DNA of 49,505 nt from Roseomonas sp. (GTDB lineage: Bacteria; Pseudomonadota; Alphaproteobacteria; Acetobacterales; Acetobacteraceae). Location of the stretch: NCBI GenBank assembly GCA_020249145.1, contig JADCGF010000037.1:1-49505 (forward strand), read 5' to 3'. Shown piece by piece: positions 26,254 through 35,651 of this stretch; the stretch's first letter is position 1, and each line of letters begins with the position of its first letter. Position numbers and translations under genes: made by a program. The notes below the pieces were generated by a model. The model had not been told where the DNA came from. It did not search any database and was given only the letters and a program-made list of their open reading frames with translations.

Positions 26254-27189
26254 TCAACGGTTCCGCGGCAATTGGCGAGAAAGCATATCCAGCACCGCCA
26301 TGCGGCAGGCGACCCCCATTTCCACCTGCTCACCAATCACGCTGCGGGTTGGATGATCCGCAATGGCGCTTTCAATCTCAACGCCACGATTCATCGGGCC
26401 TGGGTGCATCACAATCGAATCCGGCTTGGCGAAGGCCAGCTTTTCCGCATCCAGCCCATAGAAGCGGAAGAACTCGCGCGCCGAGGGCACCATGCCGCCC
26501 GACATGCGTTCGCGTTGCAGCCGCAGCATCATGACAACATCGGCGCCCGCCAGCCCGGCCTTCATGTCGTGGAACACTTCCACACCCAAGCGCGCCGCTT
26601 CGGCGGGGATCAACGTGGGCGGCCCCACCACACGCACGCGGCTGCCCATGGTGGTCAGCAAATGCATGTTGGAACGCGCCACGCGCGAATGGGCGATATC
26701 GCCGCAAATCGCGACAATCAAACCCTCAAGCCGGCCCTTGTGGCGGCGAATGGTCAGCGCATCCAATAGCGCCTGGGTCGGGTGTTCATGCGTGCCATCG
26801 CCGGCATTGATCACCGCCGCATCCACCTTTTGGCTCAGCAGCGAAGGCGCGCCGGATTGCGCATGGCGCACCACCAGCAAATCGCAATGCATCGCATTCA
26901 GCGTACTGGCCGTATCCAAAAGGGTTTCGCCCTTATTCACGCTGGATGTACTGACCGACATATTAATGACATCGGCGCCCAGCCGCTTGCCCGCGAGCTC
27001 AAAACTCGTGCGGGTGCGGGTGCTGTCTTCAAAAAACAGATTGATCAGCGTGCGGCCCTTCAGCAGATCACGCTGGGTTTTGCCGCTGCGATTGAGCAGC
27101 GCGTAGGATTCCGCCAGATCGAGCAAATCCGCGATATGCGGCGGCTCAAGACCCTCAATGGCGAGGAGGTGTTTGCGGGGATAGGTCAC
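26254..27189 (-). CDS. pyrB: Aspartate carbamoyltransferase catalytic subunit
   Basis: PyrB condenses carbamoyl phosphate with aspartate, the committed step of pyrimidine synthesis. The carbamoyl-phosphate site [20 protein letters not shown] is intact. Also seen are [37 protein letters not shown] and [14 protein letters not shown]. Its 311 residues match the usual length. It is followed directly by the inactive dihydroorotase homologue, its expected partner in the dodecameric holoenzyme type. Confidence 0.97.
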   Translation of the reverse strand: MTYPRKHLLAIEGLEPPHIADLLDLAESYALLNRSGKTQRDLLKGRTLINLFFEDSTRTRTSFELAGKRLGADVINMSVSTSSVNKGETLLDTASTLNAMHCDLLVVRHAQSGAPSLLSQKVDAAVINAGDGTHEHPTQALLDALTIRRHKGRLEGLIVAICGDIAHSRVARSNMHLLTTMGSRVRVVGPPTLIPAEAARLGVEVFHDMKAGLAGADVVMMLRLQRERMSGGMVPSAREFFRFYGLDAEKLAFAKPDSIVMHPGPMNRGVEIESAIADHPTRSVIGEQVEMGVACRMAVLDMLSRQLPRNR

Positions 27190-27198
27190 GCGCCCTTC

Positions 27199-27303
27199 CT
27201 AGAGCATTTTCAAGCCAAGTGGAATCACTTGGCGGCTGGGAAAATCGGATCAAACAAGGTTCTAGTGCGTTTCCGGTGAGCGCATATGAACTGAAAACGC
27301 TCT
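27199..27303. repeat. Palindromic intergenic element (RIME / Bru-RS-like)
   Basis: This roughly 105-bp intergenic block has terminal inverted repeats: AGAGCATTTTCAA at 27201-27213 and, at 27291-27303, the reverse complement of AGAGCGTTTTCAG (11 of 13 match). An inner perfect palindrome CCAAGTG / CACTTGG lies at 27215-27232. A diverged partial relative is at 47303-47346. Size, ends and position match the short palindromic repeats known in Rhizobiales and related alphaproteobacteria. Family membership is by recollection of their sequence pattern. Confidence 0.8.
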
Positions 27304-27335
27304 CGCCGCCCCCGGGCTGGGATGGCCAGAACCAG

Positions 27336-27860
27336 CTACAGCGCGGCCAGGGCGCCACGCAAAGCCTCGGCCTTTCGGTCGAGCGAAGCGCGGCCGGGGG
27401 TGCGCTGCACTTCCCGCGTTGTGCCATCGGCCAGGCGCAGTACCAGCCTCCATTCGCGGGAAGAAGCGCCAGTATCCGTATCACCGGTATTGGTCGTGCC
27501 CAGAACGGCCTCGGCCAATTCAACCTCCACCCCCTTAATGGTGCCGGGGGGCAGGGTTTCCTGCATATCGAAAAACCGCCACCAGGTGGTGATACTGCGG
27601 GTGAAGACCGCGCTGCCATCGGCGCGAATCGCAAGCGCATGGGGGGGCGGGATGAAGGACAACCAAAGGAACATCCCAAGCCCGAAGGCCGGAAGGCCAA
27701 GCCCCAAAAGCCGGGGCGTGATAGCCGGCCATTCGGCGAGGAATTGCGGCAGAAGCGCAAAGCCCAGCATTGCAAAGCCAAGCCCCGCCAGCGCGCCGAT
27801 GGCGTAGCGGATGCGGCCATCAAGGGCGATTTCCACCAAAATCTGATCCATGAGCCTCAT
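27336..27860 (-). CDS. Conserved-looking membrane protein of unknown function
   Basis: The 174-residue protein has two hydrophobic segments (about 20-40 and 47-70). A soluble C-terminal part has alternating beta-strand-like sequence (HALAIRADGSAVFTRSI, EWRLVLRLADGTTREVQRTP). That layout resembles membrane-anchored PH-like domain proteins, but I cannot name the family. It overlaps the ruvX stop by 4 bp and is likely co-translated with it. No function is proposed. Confidence 0.65.
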   Translation of the reverse strand: MRLMDQILVEIALDGRIRYAIGALAGLGFAMLGFALLPQFLAEWPAITPRLLGLGLPAFGLGMFLWLSFIPPPHALAIRADGSAVFTRSITTWWRFFDMQETLPPGTIKGVEVELAEAVLGTTNTGDTDTGASSREWRLVLRLADGTTREVQRTPGRASLDRKAEALRGALAAL

Positions 27861-28321
27861 ACTTTGGTGGCGTCCAAAGCAGCCTGCAGCATCCAGGCCG
27901 CCGCCGCCTTATCCACCGCCGCCGCCCTTTTGCCCCGGCTGAGATCAGCTTCCCCTACCATCATGCGGTTTACCGCCGCCGAGGAAAGCCTTTCATCCCA
28001 AAGCGCCGCCGGCAAGCCGCTGGCGTCAGACAGGGACCGCGCCCAATCCCGCGCTGCCTGGGCCGCTGGGCCGAAGGACCCATCCAGGCCAAGCGGTAGC
28101 CCGACCACGAGCCCACCCACGCCTTCCTTGGCGGCAATCGCCTTGATCTCGCCCGCCATGGCGGCAAGCTTCCCGCGCTTCAGGCTGCCATAGGGGCTGG
28201 CCAACATCAGTGAGACATCACTCAGCGCGATACCCACGGTCTTCTCCCCCGGATCAAGGCCGATCAGCCGGGAATGCCGGGGCAATGCTGCGCGCAAATC
28301 TGTCAGGTTGAAGAGTGGCAT
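27857..28321 (-). CDS. ruvX: RuvX/YqgF-type Holliday junction resolvase-like nuclease
   Basis: The protein has the RNase H-like fold of YqgF proteins, which are involved in pre-16S rRNA processing and possibly Holliday junction cutting. Motifs are LIGLDPGEKTVGIALSD with the first catalytic Asp, VVGLPLGLDGSFGP, and LWDERLSSAAVN with the conserved DER. KAAAVDKAAAAWMLQAAL is the closing helix with the last Asp. I use ATG 28321 (154 residues). The open frame extends 143 codons further but runs antisense through gatC. It is divergent from gatC. Confidence 0.93.
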   Translation of the reverse strand: MPLFNLTDLRAALPRHSRLIGLDPGEKTVGIALSDVSLMLASPYGSLKRGKLAAMAGEIKAIAAKEGVGGLVVGLPLGLDGSFGPAAQAARDWARSLSDASGLPAALWDERLSSAAVNRMMVGEADLSRGKRAAAVDKAAAAWMLQAALDATKV

Positions 28322-28367
28322 CGGGGGCCTTATGGTCCGGAGCTCTTTTTCCGGGAAGTACTGATTT

Positions 28368-28664
28368 ATGTCCCTCGATACCGCCACCGTCAGGCGCGTT
28401 GCGGCTTTGGCCCGGCTGCGCCTTGAAGAACAGGATATCGCCCGCGTGCAGGGCGAACTCAACGGCATTCTGGGCTGGATTGAACAGCTCCAGGCCGTGA
28501 ATACCGATGGGGTGGAGCCAATGGCCGGCGGTACCCCCGGCGGCGTGGCGGCGATGCCGATGCGCGATGATGTGGTGACCGATGGCGGCCAGGCTGAAGC
28601 CGTGCTGGCCAATGCGCCGGATCGAGAAGGCGAGTATTTCGGCGTCCCGAAGGTGGTGGAATAA
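28368..28664 (+). CDS. gatC: Asp-tRNA(Asn)/Glu-tRNA(Gln) amidotransferase subunit C
   Basis: GatC is the small linker that holds GatA and GatB together. At 98 residues it has the expected length and starts [20 protein letters not shown], then [22 protein letters not shown] and LREDV-like [10 protein letters not shown]. The end ([14 protein letters not shown]) is the conserved C-terminus. Its TAA overlaps the gatA ATG (TAATG), so the two are translationally coupled. The 46-bp gap to ruvX must contain both divergent promoters or 5' parts of them. Confidence 0.96.
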   Translation: MSLDTATVRRVAALARLRLEEQDIARVQGELNGILGWIEQLQAVNTDGVEPMAGGTPGGVAAMPMRDDVVTDGGQAEAVLANAPDREGEYFGVPKVVE

Positions 28665-30151
28665 TGCATCCGACCGATTTTACCCTCGCGGGCGCCTTGG
28701 CCGCGCTGAATGAGGGCGCGATCAGCGCCGAGGAATTGACGCGCGCCCATGTGGCCGCGGTTGAGGCGCTGAACCCGAAGCTGAATGCCTTCATCACCAC
28801 CACGAGCGAACAGGTGCTAGACGCCGCCCGCGCATCCGATGCGCGCCGCAAGCGGGGTGAGGCCGGGCCGCTTGAGGGTATTCCGCTTGCCATCAAGGAT
28901 TTGTTCTGCACGGAAGGTGTGCGCACCACGGCGGGATCGAAAATCCTGGGCAATTTCATCCCGCCTTATGAAAGCACCGTCACCGCGCAGTTGAAGCGTG
29001 ATGGCGCGGTGTTTGTCGGCAAGGCCAATCTGGATGAATTCGCCATGGGGTCATCCAATTTGACCTCGGCCTATGGCGGCGTATTGAACCCTTGGCAGCG
29101 CAAGGATGATCCAAGCGCGCGGCTGGTGCCGGGCGGGTCTTCTGGTGGCTCGGCGGCGGCCGTTGCGGCGCGCATGGCGCTGGGGGCGACTGGCACGGAT
29201 ACGGGCGGTTCCATCCGTCAGCCGGCGGCGTTTTGCGGCATTACCGGCATCAAGCCGACCTATGGGCGCTGTTCGCGCTTTGGCATTGTGGCCTTTGCTT
29301 CATCGCTTGACCAAGCCGGCCCCTTTGCGCGCACGGTGGAAGATTGCGCCATTCTGCTGCGGTCCATGGCGGGGCATGATCCCAAGGATTCGACCAGCGC
29401 CGCGCAGCCCGTACCGGATTTCGCTGCGGCTTGTGGGCGGAGCGTGAAGGGAATGCGCATTGGCGTGCCGCGTGAATATCGGCTGGATGGCATGCCGGCT
29501 GAGATTGAAAAGCTCTGGCGTCAGGGGCTGGATTGGCTGCGCGATGCAGGGGCGGAGATTGTGGATATCTCCCTGCCGCACACGAAATATGCGCTGCCCA
29601 CCTATTACATCGTGGCGCCCGCTGAGGCTTCATCGAACCTCGCGCGCTATGATGGCGTGCGCTTCGGCTTGCGCGTGGCGGAGAAGGATAGCGACCTGCG
29701 TGATCTGTATGAGCGCACGCGGGCCGAGGGGTTTGGCGCGGAGGTGCGCCGGCGCATCATGATCGGCACTTATGTGCTGAGTGCCGGCTATTACGACGCC
29801 TATTACCTGAAAGCGCAGAAAATCCGCGCCCTGATTGCGCGGGATTTCGATGAAGCCTGGCAGAAGGTGGATGCGATTGTGACGCCGGCCACGCCTTCAG
29901 CGGCCTTTGCGGAAGGCGAGAACACCGATGACCCGGTGAAGATGTATTTGAATGATGTTTTCACCGTGACGGCCAATCTGGCGGGGCTGCCGGGCCTTGC
30001 CTTGCCGACCGGGCTTGATCATCAGGGCTTGCCGCTGGGCTTGCAGGTGATTGGCCGCGCCTTTGATGAGGAAACGGTTTTCGCGGTGGGTGCAGCGCTG
30101 GAACGCGCGGCGGATTTCAAGGCGTTACCAGCAATGAGGGCCGGGGCATGA
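28664..30151 (+). CDS. gatA: Asp-tRNA(Asn)/Glu-tRNA(Gln) amidotransferase subunit A
   Basis: GatA releases ammonia from glutamine and sends it to GatB to make Gln-tRNA(Gln) or Asn-tRNA(Asn). The amidase-signature triad is complete: K78 in [10 protein letters not shown]159 in [14 protein letters not shown] and the nucleophile S183 in [12 protein letters not shown]. At 495 residues it is full length. It overlaps gatB by 4 bp (ATGA). The presence of GatCAB implies that glutaminyl-tRNA is made by the indirect route. Confidence 0.97.
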   Translation: MHPTDFTLAGALAALNEGAISAEELTRAHVAAVEALNPKLNAFITTTSEQVLDAARASDARRKRGEAGPLEGIPLAIKDLFCTEGVRTTAGSKILGNFIPPYESTVTAQLKRDGAVFVGKANLDEFAMGSSNLTSAYGGVLNPWQRKDDPSARLVPGGSSGGSAAAVAARMALGATGTDTGGSIRQPAAFCGITGIKPTYGRCSRFGIVAFASSLDQAGPFARTVEDCAILLRSMAGHDPKDSTSAAQPVPDFAAACGRSVKGMRIGVPREYRLDGMPAEIEKLWRQGLDWLRDAGAEIVDISLPHTKYALPTYYIVAPAEASSNLARYDGVRFGLRVAEKDSDLRDLYERTRAEGFGAEVRRRIMIGTYVLSAGYYDAYYLKAQKIRALIARDFDEAWQKVDAIVTPATPSAAFAEGENTDDPVKMYLNDVFTVTANLAGLPGLALPTGLDHQGLPLGLQVIGRAFDEETVFAVGAALERAADFKALPAMRAGA

Positions 30152-31599
30152 CCTATATCATCGAGGGGGAATCAGGCCCCTGGGAAGTGGTGATCGGGCT
30201 TGAGGTTCATGCCCAGGTCACGTCCAACGCCAAGCTGTTTTCCGGCGCGGCGACGGCCTTTGGTGCGGAACCGAATGCCCAGGTTTCCTTCATTGATGCG
30301 GGCTTCCCCGGCATGTTGCCGGTGATCAACCATGAATGTGTGGCGCAGGCCGTGCGCACTGGGCTTGGCTTGAATGCCAAGATCAATCTCTGGTCCCGCT
30401 TTGATCGCAAGAATTACTTCTACGCCGATCTGCCGCAGGGCTATCAGATCAGCCAATACGCGCATCCCATCATTGGCGAAGGCGCGATTGATATTGAATT
30501 GGCCGATGGCAGCACGAAAACTATTGGCATTACGCGGCTGCATCTGGAACAGGATGCCGGCAAATCGCAGCACGACCAGCACGCGACAAAATCCTTCATT
30601 GACCTCAACCGTTCCGGTGTGGCGCTGATGGAAATTGTCTCGGAACCCGATATGCGCAGCCCAGAGGAAGCCGGCGCTTACCTCACCAAGCTGCGCCAGA
30701 TCATGCGCTATCTGGGCACTTGCGATGGCAATATGGATGAGGGGTCGCTGCGGGCCGATGTGAATGTTTCCGTTCGTAAGGCGGGCGAAGGCTTCCGCAC
30801 GCGCTGCGAAGTAAAAAATGTGAATTCCATTCGCTTTGTTATGCAGGCGGTGGAGACCGAAGCGCGCCGGCAGGTTGAGGTGTGGGAATCAGGCGGCACG
30901 GTGGAACAGGAAACGCGGCTGTTTGATACGGGCCGCGGCATTACGCGTTCCATGCGTTCCAAGGAAGATGCGCATGATTATCGCTATTTCCCGGACCCGG
31001 ATTTGCCCCCGCTGGTGATTGACGCGGCCTGGGTGGAAGGGCTGAAGGCTGCTTTGCCGGAACTTCCCGATCAGCGCCGCGCGCGGTATGTGCGCGATTA
31101 CGGCATCACGCCCTATGACGCGCATGTGCTGACGCTGGAACGCGAAACCGCTGCCTACTTTGAGGCCGTCGCCAAGGGGCGGGATGCGAAGCAGGTAGCG
31201 AATTGGGTGATGGGTGATCTTTTCGCCGCCATCAATCGCACCAAAAGCTCCATCGCCGAACCGCCTGTGAGTGCCGCTGATCTTGGCGCGCTGCTGGATT
31301 TGATGGCGGATGGTACGCTTTCCGGCAAATTGGCCAAGGAAGTGTTCGAAGTAATGGTGGAAACCGGCCGCGCGCCAGGCGCCATTGTGGAAGAACGCGG
31401 CCTGAAGCAGGTGACGGATAGCGGCGCGATTGAAGCGGTGATTGACCAGGTGCTGGCCGCCAATGCCGATAAGGTCGCGGAATATCGTTCTGGCAAGGAT
31501 AAGCTGTTTGGCTTCTTTGTTGGCCAGACCATGAAGGCCATGCAGGGCAAGGGCAATCCTGCGCTGGTCAATGATGTGCTGAAGCAGAAGCTTTCGTGA
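30148..31599 (+). CDS. gatB: Asp-tRNA(Asn)/Glu-tRNA(Gln) amidotransferase subunit B
   Basis: GatB binds the misacylated tRNA, activates the side-chain carboxylate with ATP and transfers ammonia. It begins with [20 protein letters not shown] and has [24 protein letters not shown]-like [30 protein letters not shown] and [19 protein letters not shown]. The C-terminal YqeY-like tail (about 330-483) ends VNDVLKQKL. Length and motifs are normal. It ends 20 bp before the stop of the convergent antiporter gene. Confidence 0.97.
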   Translation: MTYIIEGESGPWEVVIGLEVHAQVTSNAKLFSGAATAFGAEPNAQVSFIDAGFPGMLPVINHECVAQAVRTGLGLNAKINLWSRFDRKNYFYADLPQGYQISQYAHPIIGEGAIDIELADGSTKTIGITRLHLEQDAGKSQHDQHATKSFIDLNRSGVALMEIVSEPDMRSPEEAGAYLTKLRQIMRYLGTCDGNMDEGSLRADVNVSVRKAGEGFRTRCEVKNVNSIRFVMQAVETEARRQVEVWESGGTVEQETRLFDTGRGITRSMRSKEDAHDYRYFPDPDLPPLVIDAAWVEGLKAALPELPDQRRARYVRDYGITPYDAHVLTLERETAAYFEAVAKGRDAKQVANWVMGDLFAAINRTKSSIAEPPVSAADLGALLDLMADGTLSGKLAKEVFEVMVETGRAPGAIVEERGLKQVTDSGAIEAVIDQVLAANADKVAEYRSGKDKLFGFFVGQTMKAMQGKGNPALVNDVLKQKLS

Positions 31600-31618
31600 T
31601 GTAGGCGCTGGCGGTGGG

Positions 31619-33367
31619 TTACGCCCCCCGCGCAGCGCTGCGCAATTCCTCAGCAAAATCGGCACGCTTTTGATGGATGGAGGCGATCACGCGCCCCATC
31701 GGCACACCAAGCGCCACCAGCGCAGCTTCGGATAATTGCAGGCTTGCTTCAATCGTCTCCGGCACCGTTTCAGTCACACCCTGTGCGTAGAGATGGCGCG
31801 CATGCGCGGCGTCTCGTGCGCGAGAGATAATGGGCAAATCCGGCCGTAGCCCGCGAATGGCGGTGATGATCTGATCAATCTCGGCTGCGGCATTGATGGT
31901 GATGATGACGCTACGCGCCGTACCAATCCCGCAAGCCTGCAAAAAGGCCGGGCGCGCGGCATCGCCGAAGAACACTTCCTCTCCGGTACGGCGGGCGCGG
32001 GAGACCGAGGCAGGGTCGTTATCAATCGCGATCTGACGCAAATCATGCTGGCGGAGCAGCGAAGCCACAGTTTTGCCAACCCGCCCATAGCCGATGATGA
32101 TGGCTTGGCCCTGATGCGCTTCCGGCAGGGCTTCAAGAGCAGGGTCCTTGGGCTTGGCTTCCTCCAGCAAGGGCGCCAGACGCCGCGCAAGGGCTGAAAG
32201 CAACGGCAGTAGCGCCATGGTCAGGCTGATGGCCGCCAGAACAAAGCTGCCAAGCTTTGGTTCAATCAACGCCAAGCCGGTCGCGAGCCCAATGCCCACA
32301 AAGGCGAATTCGCCACCCGGGCCAAGCAATAGGGCCGCTTCCAAGGAAGCCGCGCGCGTCAGCGCAAAATACCGCGCCAGCGCATAGACGATCCCGGCCT
32401 TGAGTGCGATCAGCCCAAAAGCCAAGCCGAACAGCAGCACGGGTTCGCGCGCCACTTCGCGGAAATCAATATTCATCCCGACGCTAAAGAAGAAAATACC
32501 CAGCAGCAGGCCCTTGAAGGGCTCGATCGTGGCCTGTACCGCGCGGCGATACTCGGTCTCGGCCAGCAAAAGCCCAGCGACAAAGGCGCCAATCGCCATG
32601 GAAAGCCCGGCCTTGGCGGCCAGGATGCCGGTTGCGACAATCACGAACAGCACGGCGGCGATGAACAATTCTTCCGAACGCTGGCCGCCCACCAGGCGAA
32701 ATAGTGGGCGCAGAACCGCGCGCCCTACCAGCACAATCACCGCCAGCACCAGCAGCGCCTGGCCAAGCGCAGTTGCGATACTCAGCAGCACGGAATCACC
32801 GCCCTTGGCGCCAAGGATGCCGATGAAAAGCAGAATGGGCACCACCGCCACATCCTGCGCTAGCAGCACAGAGAAGCTGGCGCGCCCGCCGCTGGTCAGC
32901 AGCCTTTCCTGTTGCGCCAGCAATTCCAGTACAATGGCGGTGGAAGAAAGGGCCAAACATGCGGCGAGCACCGCAGCGATCTGGGGTGTCAGACCGAAGG
33001 TGAGTGCAATGAGGCTGATCACGACAAAGCTGATCGCCAATTGCAGCCCGCCCAGGCCCAGCACCAGCCGGCGCATCGCCTTCAGGCGTTCAAAGGAAAG
33101 TTCAAGCCCAATCAGAAATAGCAGAAAAACCACGCCAAGTTCGGCTATCGCGGTGACACTTTTCGCATCAATCACCGTGAACCAATACAGCAGCGGGTAA
33201 TCACCAATGAAGGACCCAAGCGCGAGCGGCCCCAGTAGCGCCCCCGCGCCAAGATAGCCAAGCACCGGGCTGACACCGGCGCGGCGCAACAGCGGCACGA
33301 TCACGCCCGCCGTGCCCAGCACAACCAGCGCATCGCTATAGGCCTGAATATTGAGCCCTTCAGCCAC
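31619..33367 (-). CDS. CPA2-family monovalent cation:proton antiporter with TrkA_N domain
   Basis: This 582-residue inner-membrane protein has a Na+/H+ exchanger domain of 12-13 hydrophobic segments (about 10-390). Examples are LGYLGAGALLGPLALGSFIG, SSTAIVLELL and LGPGGEFAFVGIGL. A cytoplasmic NAD-binding RCK domain follows (GQAIIIGYGRVGKTVASLL with the Rossmann glycines, then VFFGDAARPAFLQACG). This is the KefB/KefC layout of potassium efflux systems. The usual ancillary quinone oxidoreductase (KefF/KefG) is not adjacent, so glutathione gating is unproven. It is transcribed towards gatB. Confidence 0.92.
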   Translation of the reverse strand: MAEGLNIQAYSDALVVLGTAGVIVPLLRRAGVSPVLGYLGAGALLGPLALGSFIGDYPLLYWFTVIDAKSVTAIAELGVVFLLFLIGLELSFERLKAMRRLVLGLGGLQLAISFVVISLIALTFGLTPQIAAVLAACLALSSTAIVLELLAQQERLLTSGGRASFSVLLAQDVAVVPILLFIGILGAKGGDSVLLSIATALGQALLVLAVIVLVGRAVLRPLFRLVGGQRSEELFIAAVLFVIVATGILAAKAGLSMAIGAFVAGLLLAETEYRRAVQATIEPFKGLLLGIFFFSVGMNIDFREVAREPVLLFGLAFGLIALKAGIVYALARYFALTRAASLEAALLLGPGGEFAFVGIGLATGLALIEPKLGSFVLAAISLTMALLPLLSALARRLAPLLEEAKPKDPALEALPEAHQGQAIIIGYGRVGKTVASLLRQHDLRQIAIDNDPASVSRARRTGEEVFFGDAARPAFLQACGIGTARSVIITINAAAEIDQIITAIRGLRPDLPIISRARDAAHARHLYAQGVTETVPETIEASLQLSEAALVALGVPMGRVIASIHQKRADFAEELRSAARGA

Positions 33368-33399
33368 CCCGGCACCCTATGTGGTGAGACGATGCGGGA

Positions 33400-34206
33400 T
33401 CAAGCCACACTACCGGTGGCCTTGAAGAACGTGTAGAGGAATACCCCGTCAGGCTCGGCTGCCGTGCGGTGCAAGGCCCGAATGCCTGCGTCGAAGCCGT
33501 CTTGCGTAGCGAGTCCAGCAGCCACCGAACCCTCTCGTACGCCCTCGATCATGGCTGTGAAGGTCCGCCTGGTGAAGCCTTCCGCGAAAGCGGGACGGCT
33601 AGCATCGGCGTAGACCATGCGCGGCGAAACACGCACCTCCTCGAAGCCCGCGTCGACGAGCAGCGGGTAAAGTCGTCGCCCGATGTTCGCGTCGCCACCG
33701 GCGCGCCGCTGTAGTTCCACTTGGCAGGCAATAGCTGCGCGTGCGGCAGCGCTTTCGGGGTGGAAAACGATGGAGCCGTGGTCACCCTCAATTACGGTGA
33801 TCGTCCCGCTTGGCCGCAGCAGTGTCCGCAGCGCCGCCAGCATAGCCTCCGGATTTGGCAGGTGCTCCAGCACGAAGCAGACGAAGACATGGTCAAAGGA
33901 ACCCGGCCGAAAGGGGGCCGCGCGGATGTCCGCCTGCACGAAACGGACGTTGTCGGGTCCTTCGGCCAAGATACGTCGCTCGGCCTCTGCCAGAGAGGCC
34001 GCCGAGAGGTCTACGGCGGTGATCCGCGCGCCAATACTACGGCGGGCCAGCGCCGCGGTCTGCGCCCCAGTGCCGCAGCCGGCCTCGAGCACCTCGGTGC
34101 CATCCAGGAAGCCAGTATCGCCGTGCAACAGATCCTCCAAAGTGCGCGCCTGGTCCTCTAGCCGCTCGGCTTCCCGCCCACTGTAGCCATGCACGTAGCC
34201 GCCCAT
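33400..34206 (-). CDS. Class I SAM-dependent methyltransferase
   Basis: The 268-residue protein has motif I VLEAGCGTGAQTAALA (about 38-53), the acidic end of strand 2 (ITAVDLSAASLAEAE), and VRFVQADIRAAPF. It then has FVCFVLEHLPNPEAML and PSGTITVIEGDHGS, a Methyltransf_11/25-like core. The substrate cannot be read from sequence; the family includes quinone-, lipid- and small-molecule methylases. It is a single gene between the antiporter and an ArsC-like reductase. The sequence uses GTC, CTC and CGG-rich codons more evenly than its neighbours, a mild hint of separate origin. Confidence 0.85.
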   Translation of the reverse strand: MGGYVHGYSGREAERLEDQARTLEDLLHGDTGFLDGTEVLEAGCGTGAQTAALARRSIGARITAVDLSAASLAEAERRILAEGPDNVRFVQADIRAAPFRPGSFDHVFVCFVLEHLPNPEAMLAALRTLLRPSGTITVIEGDHGSIVFHPESAAARAAIACQVELQRRAGGDANIGRRLYPLLVDAGFEEVRVSPRMVYADASRPAFAEGFTRRTFTAMIEGVREGSVAAGLATQDGFDAGIRALHRTAAEPDGVFLYTFFKATGSVA

Positions 34207-34287
34207 CCGCCTGTCCCCGCATGTTGGTTTGGTAAAATACAGGCTTTAGGATATGGGGCGCGCGCGGCGATTTGAAGGCAGCGGGCG

Positions 34288-34638
34288 TCAGGCTTTCAAT
34301 AAGGCAGCGTAACGCGCGGGATCAAAGCCAATGATCAGCGCATCGCCCTTGGTGAGCACCGGGCGCTTGATCATGCTGGGCTGCGCTAGCATCAGCGCCA
34401 TGGCGCGGGCTTCGTCCAGCCCTTGCTTCTGATCATCCGGCAATTTTCGGAAGGTTGTGCCGGCGCGGTTCAGCAGAGCCTCCCACCCCGCCTGACGCAC
34501 CCAGGCTTGCAGTAGGGCCGGCGTGATGCCCGCGGTTTTGTAGTCATGGAAGTCATGGGCAATGCCCGCCGCTTCCAGCCAGGCGCGCGCCTTTTTCATG
34601 GTGTCGCAATTCTTGATGCCATGGATGGTGATGGTCAT
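34288..34638 (-). CDS. ArsC/Spx-family thioredoxin-like reductase (YffB type)
   Basis: The 116-residue protein starts MTITIHGIKNCDTMKKARAW and has the single Cys of the CxxT-like ArsC active site (C11 in KNCDT). AGTTFRKLPDD and SMIKRPVLTKGD follow, and the latter holds the conserved cis-Pro loop. It matches the YffB branch, annotated as ArsC-like but with no proven arsenate reductase activity; glutathione-dependent thiol reduction is more likely. No arsenic genes are nearby. Confidence 0.9.
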   Translation of the reverse strand: MTITIHGIKNCDTMKKARAWLEAAGIAHDFHDYKTAGITPALLQAWVRQAGWEALLNRAGTTFRKLPDDQKQGLDEARAMALMLAQPSMIKRPVLTKGDALIIGFDPARYAALLKA

Positions 34639-34730
34639 GTCGCCTGCCCCTGTCCGATCGCCCCGCGATACCAGCCTTGCGCGCCACCGCCAATCGCGCC
34701 AGCTTCAGCCAATCCCAAGGAGCACCCCCC

Positions 34731-35612
34731 ATGAGCAGCAGCAGCGATTACACCCCCCCGAAAGTCTGGACCTGGAACAAGGCCAATGGCGGGCGCTTTG
34801 CCAATATCAACCGCCCCATCGCCGGCCCGACGCATGACAAGGAATTGCCGGTGGGGCGCCACCCCTTGCAGCTTTATTCACTCGGCACGCCCAATGGCCA
34901 GAAGGTGACGATCCTGCTGGAGGAGCTTTTGGCGCTTGGCCACAAGGGCGCGGAATACGACGCCTGGCTGATCCGCATTGGCGAAGGCCAGCAATTCGGC
35001 AGCGGCTTTGTGGATATCAACCCCAATTCCAAAATCCCAGCACTTTTGGATCGCAGCGGCCCGAAGCCTATCCGTGTTTTCGAAAGCGCGGCGATCCTGA
35101 TGCACCTTGCGGAGAAATTCGACGCCTTCCTGCCGAAGGAAGCGGCGGCGCGCGCCGAATGCCTTTCCTGGCTATTCTGGCAAATGGGCAGCGCGCCGTA
35201 TCTCGGCGGCGGTTTCGGGCATTTCTATGCCTATGCGCCGGTGAAGATTGAATACGCAATTGATCGCTTTACGATGGAAACCAAGCGGCAATTGGATGTG
35301 CTGGACCGGCGGCTGGCGGAAAGCGCCTATCTGGGCGGGGATGACTATACCATCGCCGATATCGCCGTTTGGCCCTGGTATGGCGGCCTGGTGAAGGGCT
35401 TCCTGTATGGCGCGGCGGAATTCCTTGCCGTGCATGAATACAAGAATGTGCAGCGCTGGGCGGAAGCCATCTTCGCCCGCCCCGCCGTCAAGCGCGGACG
35501 CATGGTGAACCGCGTGACCGGGGAGCCATCCGAGCAACTGCATGAACGCCATGAGGCGAGCGACTTTGAGACGAAAACTCAAGACAAGTTGGCGCCTGGT
35601 GGCACAGCTTGA
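34731..35612 (+). CDS. yghU: YghU-like glutathione S-transferase / disulfide reductase
   Basis: YghU proteins bind two glutathiones and reduce disulfides. The 293-residue protein begins SSDYTPPKVWTWNKANGGRF with ANINRPIAGPTHDKELPVG, the long N-terminal extension typical of YghU. The thioredoxin domain follows (LQLYSLGTPNGQKVTILLEE, VDINPNSKIPALLD, RVFESAAILMHLAEKF) and then a helical C-terminal domain. The start is ATG 34731. The open frame reaches back to 34677 without family similarity. It is monocistronic, facing away from the ArsC-like gene. Confidence 0.93.
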   Translation: MSSSSDYTPPKVWTWNKANGGRFANINRPIAGPTHDKELPVGRHPLQLYSLGTPNGQKVTILLEELLALGHKGAEYDAWLIRIGEGQQFGSGFVDINPNSKIPALLDRSGPKPIRVFESAAILMHLAEKFDAFLPKEAAARAECLSWLFWQMGSAPYLGGGFGHFYAYAPVKIEYAIDRFTMETKRQLDVLDRRLAESAYLGGDDYTIADIAVWPWYGGLVKGFLYGAAEFLAVHEYKNVQRWAEAIFARPAVKRGRMVNRVTGEPSEQLHERHEASDFETKTQDKLAPGGTA

Positions 35613-35651
35613 TCAGGTTGCAACATACAATAATTCCTGAGGGGAAACACC

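Noticed and set aside
28322..28750. 143-residue N-terminal extension of RuvX
   Set aside because: It is the antisense of gatC and the start of gatA and has no RuvX similarity.
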